DNA from: Sipunculus nudus
Taxonomy: Eukaryota; Annelida; Sipuncula; Golfingiida; Sipunculidae
NCBI GenBank assembly: GCA_026874595.1
Contig: CM049307.1
Location: 58,598,870 to 58,662,869, forward strand
Direction: 5' to 3'
Length of the DNA stretch: 64,000 nucleotides
Part shown: piece by piece, positions 37,408-50,200 of the stretch
Position numbering within the stretch: the stretch's first letter is position 1
How the letters are laid out: each line of letters begins with the position of its first letter
Made by a program: the position numbers and the translations under genes
Notes under the pieces: model-generated
What the model saw: the letters and a program-made list of their open reading frames with translations, nothing else
Databases searched by the model: none
Told to the model about the DNA's origin: nothing

Positions 37408-40400
37408 TAATTTATTTCAGAAGTCAACAGAACATGTTATCCATATCTGCTTGATATAACTGTGGCGCATTACAAAATTGTTTTCGGGTTAAATGATGCT
37501 GATGAAAATATTAATGACATTACCAGGGATGTGGCAGTAGAATTCAGCCAGAATTCAGCAGTACAATTCACTGCGGAACACTTATGTTAGAGAACACCTC
37601 GGTCGCTAAAAACAATCAAAGAATGAAAAACATCTTGAAGTATGATTTGTGTTTCACCTGACCTTAATCAATCAAAGTATAATTAATTATTTTGCATGTT
37701 CACTCGTTTCGTGTAAAAAATGTTCTGAAATATTTTCTTTCGGTATATATATCTTCGCACATTTTAACGTCAGTGTTCACCATTGGTAATACAGATCGGC
37801 CGATCCGGAGCATCAGATAAGGCTCGAATTTATTTTAGACAAATGAGTAATGGTGCACATGATGAGGGCTGGGTATCGCTTACAAATTTCGTATTGCAAT
37901 ATATTGCGATATGTGTTAGCGTATTGCGAAACGTATGATGATGTAATCATTATATTTATTATAGAAAATAAGTCCTTATATTATATATAGTTATATTATT
38001 ATTTTTATTAATATTATTATAAATTCATCATCATGTCAGATATAATGGCACGTTAAAGGTTTATGCAGATCCGTTTATTTCAAACACGAAATATGAAAAT
38101 ATTATTTACTAATGTACTTTGTAAGGTTCTTACTTCTTGTTGACAGTATTTCAAGAAACATTTAAAATTTAGATCATTATGGACTGAACCATTCCGCCAG
38201 AGGTCGTTTCTACTCGAAACCAACCTCTTCCTGGTTGGCACTGTGGGATAGCCGGGACTACTTGTTTAACTGTCAAACTTCAATATCAAAATTTATTACA
38301 TATAACACTGAGGAAACCCATAAATCGCATTTTTTTCTGTGAGTGAGGAACGGCCTTCCTGTTGGCCGTTCGAGCGATAGGATTGGGTTGGTCGACCGTG
38401 AAATTCCCATGGCTCCTCTACTAAAACCGATACTCACAAACCCACAATCTGTGTTCTGCTGTCCGAGGTTCCTGCGCTGCCTAGACCACAGAAGCCAGTA
38501 AAATGCATGCAACGTTTAATATAAGACTTGAACATATCAATGATTTTGCCCCGAGCATTACATTTGAAAGCTGATATTTTTCAAGTTAAGAACGTTAAAT
38601 GACATTACCACCATTTACATCAACATGCTGCAGCATGTTAACTCGTCTATATCCAGCTGAACATACCGTTGTAACTCTCGGGTTTCTGCGCACGCATTCC
38701 TCCAGTTACATGTACTTCGCCTTTCCCTACCGCCAGAGGTCTTTTCTACTCGAAACGAATCTCTTCTGTTCGGGTACTGTGGTACGGCCGGGACTACTTT
38801 TATGAACTGCCAAACTTAATAATCAAAATTTGTTTCATTTCAAGGAAAGGCCTATTGGTTACAGTTCACATGCGCATGTTTACATAAAATTACTTATTCC
38901 GTAAAGTCCTTTCCACAAAACACCCGTGTTTATGCAATTTGTTTTAAAACAATTCTTATCCAACACACTTGAACAGACTTTATTGTCTACCTCACTACAT
39001 TTATCCCTACGCAGCTGATGTATTTAGAAGCCCCGGTGCATTATTGGGGTCAGATCTTTACTCTAACAATCCCAAAATAGCACAGTGGTACTCTTGTGAA
39101 TTTTGCTTTGCCTCTAGTATTGTATTCACGCTTTTCGCACACTTTGCGCTTGTGTATTTTTTTCCTGTCCAATCCTCCATTAGTTGTTCGTACGGAAGGT
39201 TTTAACGTTCCGCTGAAAAGTGTACAAGTAACTTCAGTCACTTGACTTTTATAACTTTGCATATCATGCAAACTAGCGTCTCGTCTTTCAGCTCATATAT
39301 AAAGTACATGTACACTATCTGCGAGATTTACTGATGAGAGTTGGTGTTTCATGTTTAAAATTTGAAGCAAAATGCGATACACCGCTCTCATTGGCCTGAT
39401 TTCACTTTAATTGCTCTATGGCCACCCTTGTGGTCAAACCCAGAAAATCTTGGTGTATAAAGAAGCGATTACATTGGACGACTGCAGTGCATAATCAAGC
39501 CATTTTATTCTACATTTACTTTGGCTTTTAAATGACTTCAGATATTCTTAATCCCAACCATTGTTATATAAGTATTAGACCTGATTTAAGTGTAAATTGT
39601 CGTTTTACTCTAAATAAAAGTACCAGTGAAACGGAGGATGATCAATTATGCAATTCCATACCTGTGCCTGCATCAGTTGTTCAGAGTCCAAATGGTAATT
39701 TTTGATTACACAAAAGCTAGGCATAGTATTATATACACATGCAGAAATCTATTTTATGACTTCACGAGTTTGCTTTTTGGCTTCGGTTCAAACAGTAAGT
39801 GAAATGAAGGATAGTCTTCATTATTCTTGGAATCTTGTTTTGGGTTAGGTAAGAAATGGATACTTTTAAGCGTCTTCCACGGCTTTTATGGACTGCGTAA
39901 ATGGTCTTGGCACATACTGTTCTTTAGCTAAGATGACTGAAATATTGAAAATCATATGAACTTTAGCGATCATACACTGTTTTGTGGGACAGCCATGCAG
40001 TGCCCCATGCATTTATATTTTCTATTTTAAAGTTAAATAACTTTTAAAGTATCTGTTAAAAAAGTAATTTACACAGAAGATAGTCCATTGTGTATTATCA
40101 TGCTAGCACATGAATGAGACAAAGGTCCAAATATTACGTTTTATGACTACGTCACAGCATGGAAACGTTACACAAAAAGATTAATGAATGCAGGTTTTGT
40201 TGTATATTTAATGTATTGTCAGACCTATCATTTATTTTAAACTAGAATAAGATGGTATATTAGACTGTAACAGTATAATCCCCCTGCTGAAAGCATACCT
40301 TGAATCAGGTAACTTTGTATCATCATTCAGGAAAAAAGATAAAACTTGTTCTAATCAGTGTAAAATTTATGTCGTCAACACACACACACACATATATATA

Positions 40401-40474
40401 TATATATGTCTAGTATCGCGCAAATTTGTCATTGCTTGTACCGTTATTTCGAGATTTTGTGTGTTTATAGCAAC
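37408..40474. other. Interval between HAO pseudogene and + HAO gene
   Basis: No further oxidase exon was seen. It contains a trace of a 'gggctgggtatcg'-type hAT remnant near 37.87 kb, a direct-repeat pair at 38.20 and 38.74 kb, and a (CA)n(TA)n tract at 40378-40408 just before the + gene start. The + gene promoter and 5' UTR should lie at its right end, but no clear TATA or initiator can be separated from the TA repeat. Confidence 0.5.
38200..38830. repeat. Direct-repeat pair bounding a 0.5-kb segment
   Basis: About 95 bp near 38200-38295 (CCGCCAGAGGTCGTTTCTAC, GCCGGGACTACTTG, AATCAAAATTT-like end) recurs at 38733-38830 with roughly one difference in six. This could be a local duplication or two ends of one element. 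The frame at 38273-38512 (-) between them has no recognisable motif. Confidence 0.5.
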
Positions 40475-40608
40475 ATGCCGGAGTTCGTGTGTGTATCAGA
40501 TTATGAGCAGAGGGCCACTGCTCTCTTGGGCATTAAGGAGAAAGCCTACCCGAACTCTGGAGCGGAAGAGGAAATCACAATGAAAGACAACATTGAAGCA
40601 TTCAAGAG
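40475..40608 (+). CDS. HAO1: HAO (+ copy) exon 1
   Basis: ATG at 40475 begins [14 protein letters not shown], aligned end to end with the - copy. A longer frame exists upstream to 40406 but is unlike the paralogue, so it is not used. The exon holds Tyr25 (substrate contact in the family) and the SGAEEE motif, and ends AAGAG|gtatgg in phase 2. The same 134-nt length occurs in the - gene. A (CA)n(TA)n tract ends about 67 bp before the ATG. Confidence 0.9.
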
Positions 40609-41143
40609 GTATGGAAATAATATCAGTTATATCAGAAGTCGGTTTATAATTTAATCAACTGGTATTCTGGAATATCCATTAGTTGCGCTGCTAGATTCAT
40701 CTGGTGCTGATACAGTGGCTAGATGACTAAACAAGAAACGTAATTATTAATATTCACAAAGTTATGGTACAATTAATATTCATGAGAAGCACACTCTCAC
40801 TAAGAGAATCATTTTAGCAGCATTTTGTTTGTCTGTCTCCGGATTCCTCTAGGTCAAATCTCAAGTGCAATTGTATAAGTATAGTACCGTCTCTCCAAAT
40901 ATACAATGTTAAGTAAATGCAATGGAGGCAATGTTTTTGTGACAGAGGGGAGTTAACCTCGCATAATATGAATGACCTGACTGAACTGAGAACATTGAGC
41001 TGTGTATAAGTACTCAGCTGTTACCTTGTGAGCTGAGAGTTTAAAGTTAAATTTGAAAGATCTGAAGGTTTTCTTAGAATTGAACATCAGTTTTGTTCAG
41101 AGCATCATGGCTTTCATTTTTCATGTGATTAAAGCATTTTACA

Positions 41144-41228
<85 letters not shown>

Positions 41229-44200
41229 AATATCTGTTTAAGATCACGATCAATTCTATAAGTTAAGAATCTTTCAAATGCTATAATGCACCTCAACACT
41301 CATTTTTATAACGCTCGGGATACCGCTAATTTGCATGTTATTCTTATACAATTACTAGGAATGAAATATTTCTTGGAGTTCTCGCGTGTAGAGCACTTTA
41401 TATTCTATGACGGTTACAATTTAACAAGCTGTCAACTGTCCATTATGTTTTCTCATAATAGGATTCGGTTACGTCCGCGCATGCTCCGTGATGTATCCGT
41501 CAGGGATTTGACGACATCTTTGTTGGGTCATCCCGTGTCTATGCCGATAGGGATCGCTCCGTCGGATACCTTCACAATATTCCACCCTGATGGAGAAACA
41601 GCCATCGCAAGGGGTAAAACATATGTATTAAGTACAAAATAATCTCTATGAGTCTTCGCCTGCGTATGGAGTCCGATCTTTTGATTGACAGAACTACCAG
41701 TGGTATATTAAAAATGGGGTAGTTTTGCTAGCTCCTTAACACTATGGGATTTTGGGGAACCTGGCCTTCATGATACATAATATATTGGCTACCCGGGAAA
41801 TGCACGTAACCTCATTCGCGATGTGGGAAAAGTGGGTATAAATCCATACAGATGGCCTTTATACCCCTTTTTAAGCGGCAAATACAAACCTGTTACAAGC
41901 CGTTTTTAACATGAATTAAGCGTTCACTCGCCAATCAAAAGCGTTTTCAACCCCTTTTGGACAAAACATTTTGCATCAAGCTCAGGTTATGGTTTCAAAC
42001 CGTTTGAATAAGAAACGTTTTCTCCTCTTCCCTAAAATGTCTTGTGAATGCTCAATTTGCATTCAAAAAGCCTCGGTCACAACCGGGATACGGTCGCCGC
42101 ACGGCGTAGGTTTTTCAAAGGCCGCAGGGACTCCGCAACGGCAGTAACTGACATTAGCGCAAGCGCTTTAGTTGATGCGGCTCCGTACGGGCACCGTACA
42201 GTAGACGTACGAGTGTCGCGGGATACCTGTGCGATTTTTAACGCCTGCTCGTCTACCCGAGAGACGTACAGCGTACCTGCGGCCGTCGTGAGGGGTCTTT
42301 GCGGCTTCCGCAAGGTTTGCTTGCGGCGTCCGTAGGGTTAGCTTACTTTACTGTGCGAAGGCCGTGAGAATGAGGAAGACACCGTGCCGTTCCCGCACGA
42401 CGGCCGCATAAGTATTCCTGCGGTTACAAAAACCGAACGGTGATCTACGGTGTGCGGTGGCCGCAGCGGGTTGTGACCCAGGCTGAAGTATTCCTGCGGT
42501 CCCCAAAACCGTGCGGGACTCTACCATGTGCGCTGACCGCAGCGGGTTGTGGCCGAGGCTAAAGGTTTGGACCTAGTTTTCAAGCAGCAACTAGGTCACA
42601 GCGCAAGCGCGAATGCTTGTGTCAAACTGTTGTTACATTGTTCCACAGATGAAATGTACACCTCATATCATGCAAAGGCGCAACATGCCCCTTTGTTCCG
42701 CAGTCCACAACTTTGATACAATCATACATTAAAATACATCCGGTCATGTCTTTGGCAGTAAATGAGTCTTTCTGGCACCATTACCACGTGCTTACCTCAA
42801 TATATTAATGGAACATTATCCTCTAAATATCCTTGTTAGCCCGCCATGATTTAAACACACTTTTTGAACTTGTTATGAGCCGACCTTGATCGACTGGTAC
42901 CCTCAACGGACTCCTATTAATGCCCGCTTTACAGCTTCTAACAGCGGTTATATCAGACAGTCTCAGTCTAAATACAGTTGCAAAGGACTGTGGGACTTTT
43001 CATATAACATGGATGCTTATTCTCTATGTAAACATTCGATTCTTGGTAAAATTATGGATACGAAGCGCATATATGATCATCTCATTGATAATACAACCTT
43101 TCAGAAGTTTCATAAAACATCAAAGTACAACAAAACGGTAATTATTTTATGTTGACACCGGATAAAAAGTCACTTATAAGATTTTAAAGGAGTCTCCTAT
43201 TTGTAACCCTGCGAGGGGTTTTCATAAGGCTCAGTCTCAAGACACTGATGGAGAGAAGCAGAGCGAATCGGAATAAAGCGTCTTGGGACGAGACAAGATA
43301 TCCGTATGAACGCACAACATGGATTCCAACTGATTTGGCCAAACCCCTTTGCCCATGTCATTTTGAAAAAAGTTTTTGTTTGTAAAAGAGGTATTAGTAC
43401 AAAAAGGATGTTACTATTTAGTTTGATTGTGACAAACCACTACATGTCCGCCGAACTTGTAGTGAAATCGAAAAGGATGCCAGCGCAAGATTTTTGGTCT
43501 CCTTATTGCGATTTAGGAACAATGTCTACAGCTAATAAAGGCCTTGACATGGTGCCATCAAATTTGAATACTCTCATCGTTTAAATACCTAAAAACTAGA
43601 GCGTGCAACGAATTAAACGTTACGGAGAGCTGTTCATCAAGTTTAAGCCTGAGGCATTGACTGATATATACATCAGGCTTGGGTTTTATCATTAAAAAAC
43701 TTGTTTAATCCAGGACATTGGATAAAACTGGGTTTTTTTTCGGTTTAATCCAATTTAATCCGGATTATACAGGATTAAACTGAGAATCACCTTGTAAATT
43801 TAATTAAATTAACATATATGATAATCTGGATAAATAATTTCAGAAGGTTTATTAAAATATTAACAATATATGTTTTTTATCCAATTGGCAATTTCCTCCA
43901 GCTCATGTTTCACTGTCAGCAGCACCTAATTCTAAACACACACACATCAGAATGAGGAGTCATCCATTTGTCTTCTATGTTACTCTTATGACTGGTAGTC
44001 AAATTCTCAATAGGATGTGTCATCTTTTTAGTATCATCCTAAGCCATCAAATATTTACTCATAATCACATGGCGGGCTTACAGGGTGAATTTTGCAGCCA
44101 TATTGTCAACAACTTATAGAGACTGTTTGGAGGAGGATGCCTGGATGACTTTGATCCAATGGAGTTTTCTCCTCTCAGGCTGTCATGACAGGATGGTTGT

Positions 44201-47200
44201 CAAATGGAAGCCCTCAGTTGTTGCTTGTGTAAACATGCCTTACCAGTGGCAAAAGGATCAAGGAATCACACTACTCCCCCACATTCAGAAAAACCTAATT
44301 GGGCAAGATCTCTTTTCAAGTATTTTATCATTTGCTTCTTTAAAGGTAACCCCCACAAAACTATTGACATAGTAACTGATGTCACTGTATATCTTAAGCC
44401 ATTTATGCAATAAATGTGTGGATTGTGTACATTTGTCTCAGATGTAGGAATAGATGTTTATCTGTGAATATATGATATTCTTTAGTACCACTGATTGTGG
44501 AGTTTTACTAAACATGTGTGAACTGCAGATGTTAAGCTCTTTTATAATGTAATGTACAAAGTGGTTGATGTTTTAATAAGTCAAACTCTAGCTGACCCCT
44601 CTGAAGAAGAGAAATAATTTCAAGTATCAAAATTATTATTAATATCAAGGCATGATTATCTGTGACAAAAACAATGATTTTATTTATAAATATATGGTTA
44701 AATAATAATTCAGTTAACTAGACATAAATGTTCCTTATAAGAACTGTATTTTTTACAGTTGAAAGCTAAACTTAATATAAAATGTCAACTTCACTGACAG
44801 TTTACACCCAAACTTTGGATAAAACTGGATAAACCCTGTTTTATCCAATCCGGATTAATCCGGATTTATCCAATGGATTAAACCGACTGCGGATAAAACT
44901 GCCAATCCACAGGTATTGTTAAATCCCATTAAAAACATATAGGGCCTCCGATATTGGGCACCAAAAATAGGTGGGCCGCTCATCTGAGATATCGGTATAC
45001 GGAGTTTATAACTGCACATATGTGGCTTAAGTATCCAGGATCCTGGATACCGCCGCATATAGAGCTTCAGGAAAAAGCGAAAATCTAAAAACACTTGCGA
45101 GTCAAAAAATCGTATGAAATCAAATTTTGTGTTTATGAACCGAAAACTTTGAAGACTCCATTAGTATACATATCTACCAATCAGAAAGCGCGTCCTCGGT
45201 TGCTATGCCATGGCTGTGTGACATAGAGACGGTGGCTTCGCGCTAGACGCCTGCAGCGACGAAACGTCTTGCACCGTTGACAGACGACTGTTTCGTCGCC
45301 TCTCCAAATACAGAGATAAGTAGTATTTGACCACGATACGATCGCATTTTCCGGAAAAGGCAGTTTTATTTTCAGTTTCACGGATTGGGTGACATTAAAA
45401 CTTCTTCAGCATGGCAAAAGTATCTTATTTTCAATACAACTGCAAAACATTGGCAACCGTAAGTGCATTTTACTTTAGCTATTTTGTATTTTGATCTAAG
45501 AAGATTCGGGTCGTACTACTTGAAACAGCCATGAGAGGAGCGTTAAAAATTTATATGTAGCGGCGACAGTGTTTTGTGTACTGGTCCCGTTTTAATAAGG
45601 GTACTAGACTTTATTAAGCAGGGAATTTATGCAATTATCTTATCATATAGTGCAGCAGATAATATAATATTTATATGTCTGCATGGCGGCCATCTTGAAA
45701 AGATATGGGCAGCCATCTTGATTTTCAAGTGGCCCGCGTACTTTTTCAAAAGAGTATTGTCTATGAGGTATTTTTGCCAAATTAGGTGCTTATGTCACCA
45801 TTTGAAAGATTGTTTCTGCTATCTGCTGCACTAATAACAGAATTTAGTCTTTAAAAAATATGATACTCGAGTTACCGAGGGTTTTTTCCCTTTTATAGAC
45901 ACATTATACAGAGATTAGAATCCCACCCAAGTGCAAACATGGGGTGGTGACTATAAAATGTACTCTCAGAAATATCTAACATTTTATAGTCACCCTTGGT
46001 GGCTAGCTTCTTACCTGTCTATCCCAAATATTAAGTAAATAAAGAGAGATTGACCATATAGTGTGAAAACGCTAGGAAAAGGTCAGATAAGTAATAGTTA
46101 TAAGGAAATGACTCAGAATAGAAATTTAACCGAAATCTACACGAATAGCTATTAATGTTGCGTGACCTGTGCTCACAGAGTCACACCGCTAGCAGTTAAT
46201 ATATTGTGACAAGTATAGCAAAGCGGCTGATTGCCTGCCGCGGTTTGTCAGGACAAAATTCTTCTAATCGGCGTTTAATGTTGAAAAACAGGTATATTAC
46301 ATGCGCATTTGAAAGAAACATCTTTGTTTAATGATGGATCATGAGCCTAAATATCATAATTTTACCGTTAATTGGAATGTATCTAGTTTTTTCAAAGGTC
46401 TTCTATTTAGTATTTCTATCGGTCAGCGCACGCTTGAGCTAGGGCTACCGAGTTTACTTAATTTGATTATGAACATAATTAAATTTGTGTTAGTCCTAAC
46501 AACGTAGACTAACTTCATCTTTTTAGAGACAATAGAGACATGCAATGTGATTGCAAAGACTTGGTGTATGAAGCCTTCAATAATTTAAAAAGCATAACAA
46601 TATCAGAAGTATTAAGAATATTTCAGTTTAAACTAATGCATAGGACCATAACTCTCAACCCTCAGTTATTTACTACAGGGAAAACAAGCAGTGAACTTTG
46701 TTCACTTTGTAGAAAAGAGAAAAAAAAGATTATGCATCTTTTTTATAAATGTAACGAAAAACATGTTGTAATAGAGAGAACAAAAAATCAGATTCTGTAA
46801 CACTAGGCACCGTGAAATGTCTAAAGGAATGAATAAAGAAGTCAGTGGTTTTTTGTTAACAAATAAGTAAAATTTTATTCATGAAACAATCCTAACATTA
46901 CAATACACTAAATCAATACAATTCTACAGTATAACTACAGTACAACAGCCAATTAATACAAGTATATAACTAAAGTGTACAGTACCTGGATACCACCACT
47001 GTCATAGCGATAACAAGTCCTTTATAATGTTTCTGTACATTGTCATTGTACATATTTTTGGGCAGTGTGTTAATATATGTGTATACATAATTTCATATGT
47101 TCATTATTGGTACTGACCATATGTTGTTTCATGTGATGTACTCACTAATAAAAAAAACTGTCTTTTTATTTCTGACATCAGCTGCAAAAAGAAGTGGGTG

Positions 47201-50200
47201 TTGTTATATCCTGAGCACTGGTGCTTCACGATCCATGGAGGAAGTCAAAGCAGCCGCCCGCGACTGTCTGAAGTGGTTTCAGGTTTACATCCTCCAAAAC
47301 AGAGACCTCACAAAGAATAACATACGAAGAGCTGCGGCGGCGGGGTTCAAAGCTCTGGTTCTGACTGTTGATGCCCCTGTGGTGAAACTGTGGCGAACCA
47401 CGCGGGAACCTTTGACTGAATGGCAACCTCTAATATTCCCAACGACAGAGGTAATAAACTTTATTAATTGTTCATGGATTGTACAACGATAGCTTTAAAA
47501 ATTCACACCAAGCACTCCCCATGGCTCGGACGGTGGCGTTCGGTAGTCTGCAGAAGACCCGGAGAAAACCATCGTCCTTTGACGGGCCAGTATAACCCAT
47601 GCACTCTCATGACAACTCCAGGGATCGAACCCAGGTCGCCGGCGAAGACAGCCGAGCATTTTACCACTCGACTTTCTAGATTCAGTTTGATAAACAAAGT
47701 CTTTTGAGTGTGGCTGTGTTATCTCGGCGGTTGCAAACAGATATCTGGTAAATAATGTGCACTGTGTGCGAATGTTTGGTAAGCTTAACTGAAACATTAA
47801 AATAAAGATAGGCTGAAAGGTCAGACTGCATGCGGTATATTTGTGATCGGACACTGTCGTTAGGTAAACTCAAGAGGGTTTATCGCAAACATATTTCTTT
47901 TCACGCAGCTTAATATTAACTCAATACACAGCGCTACCTGGAAAAAGGCTGCAAAGTTAGTTTGGGCATATCAGGATGCAATGGATATTTTATTGGGCGC
48001 TTTACTAGACAACCCTCTGGCAGCAGATCGGTTGAACTGTATAAAGCAGTGGCAACGAGATGTGGTATGGAGCCATGGAGATAAAGCTTATGGATGCCAA
48101 CTGGTGAAAAAGACGTCTTGACTCATATATATTTCTTATACATAGTAGCATACGTATGCGGCTTACACGGGTTTAATACCGGGAATCGGAGCACAGAAAA
48201 AAAAAAAGAGTACATACGTTGAATGATGCGGCTTTGTCTTTTTCTTCAGAAACATCTTCGGATTTAACATGAGGTTGTTATAGCTCTGATATATATCTAA
48301 ATCAAATGTGGGAATGGCTTTAACAGGAAGCTACCTTATGTCATTGACCTGAATTGGGTCTTTTTAGATACAGTTGCATTGGAAAATAAATGTTTTCTTA
48401 ATTCCGTTATGAGTTGAGATTGAAATTAGCGAGGAGTCAAAGGTTCCAATTATCTGTTGCTCAGATCAGTTTTTACTCAGGTGGCAGTGGCAATTAGGTT
48501 ATTATAAAAATAAAATAAACCGTGGACATCGATGTTCAGATTAGCTTGGTGATGCTTCGTTCACGAGCTTTTTTGCGTAGCTCATCTCTCTTAATTCCCC
48601 AGCTGTAAATCTAGATTTGTAGCTTTCCCAACTTAAACAGGTACAATGGGTTATACTGTTGCTCTCAATGATCTGGTAATTTCTGTTGTACCTGAACCTC
48701 AAAAGTTGGCTAAGTCAGTGGACCAGAGATGTAGTGACTGAAGTAGTCCAGGTGTCTGGAGTGTGGTTCCTAAACCATATGGGATTCCTGTCTCTATGAG
48801 TGTAAAGGACTCCATTTACACCCGACGAAGGAAGTTGAGGACCAGAAAACTCGTGACACAGATATTGACAAGTTTTCCTGAACAAAGATGCCAACGTTTA
48901 CATTATTTTGGTTACTTAGACCCAAAAAATATATATGGTATGGTTCTCAGGCACCGCCCGCGTCAAATTTAACCCCCTGAATCAAAAATTTTATTTATAT
49001 TTTCAACTTTCAAGAAGGTAAAAATACAATTAATGAAGTGTTTTTACCTGTTTAGCAAAAAAAATGGTATTTTCATGTTATTTTCCTGATCATGTGACAT
49101 TCTTATCTAAACATACAAAAATGGTAAAATATAAATTACTGCCCGTCAGTACTGATTTCTGATAAAAAAGGTGTCCGAGAAACATGCATTTTTTTGCCTA
49201 ATGGATCATCACGCCATTTCAATCTGACAATAATTATGATAATGATGATAATGACGATGACGGATGACTTGAGAAACAACATTTTATGTTTGCTTCAGGA
49301 CGAACATGCGTTGGACTTATCTGTCACCTGGAAGGACATCTGGTGGCTGAAGAAGGAATCAGGACTGCCTGTGGTTGTCAAGGGGATCCTGACAGCAGAG
49401 GACACAGAGCTGGCCATACAGCACGGCGCTGATGCTGTTTATGTGTCAAACCACGGCGGAAGAACTCTGGATACAGTCCAGGCCACGGTATGTTAAAACT
49501 GCTTCAGAAGTTATAAACATTAAATATCATAAACGAAACATATTAAATATTTCATTTATGTCATAATCGGACTGTATTTACCTTCGACTGTATATGAAAT
49601 TTGTATTATCTAATATTTAGAGTAATTGAATAAACAACCAACAATAAACATGCATTGATTTTGCCTACTGTCAAAGGTAGGTTAAAGTGCACAAAGTGAT
49701 TTTTTAATGATTATAATAATAATGGTATAACCTTTACTGTAAATTACTAAAACAGTTAATGTTCAACTAAGAAATAATTTAAATTCAGTTATTAGACACG
49801 CAGTGTCCTACTTAAATATGCTCATGTTGTGAATTTTATGCAGATCGACGCTTTACCTGAAGTAGTCGCGGCCGCTAGAGGGCGCGTTGAGGTGTACCTG
49901 GATAGCGGAGTCAGGACGGGAACAGATGTTCTGAAAGCCTTAGCGCTCGGAGCTAGAGCGGTGTTTGTTGGTCGTCCATCCATATGGGGGCTGGTGTGTA
50001 AGGTAATCATAGTTCTCTTATAGTATATAGATCAAGCGGGTGCGTTATAATACCTCTATATTATTCTATATACCTATAATTATAGAGAGAAACTAGATGA
50101 AACAATACCTGAGAACCTTGTACGAAAGCTGTCATTTGACGATCACAAAAATTGAGAAAAAAAATAGTACCATTAGAAAAAAGTACAGCTGGCGCAACTA

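Larger units (their letters stand above)
41614..47181 (+). other. HAO (+ copy) intron 2, filled with transposon remnants
   Basis: A 5.6-kb phase-1 intron. In order it holds a GC-rich TIR element (42069-42560), a 1.2-kb TIR element with open-frame pieces (43704-44886), a promoter-like block with a hairpin and a tiny ATG exon candidate (45.17-45.46 kb), and a LINE 3' coding remnant (46540-46800). The matching intron of the - gene is only about 0.5 kb, so the difference is mostly insertions. Confidence 0.7.

Noticed and set aside
42048-42335. Frames on both strands in the GC-rich block at 42 kb
   Set aside because: Long frames in all directions follow from high GC; the block is a TIR element.
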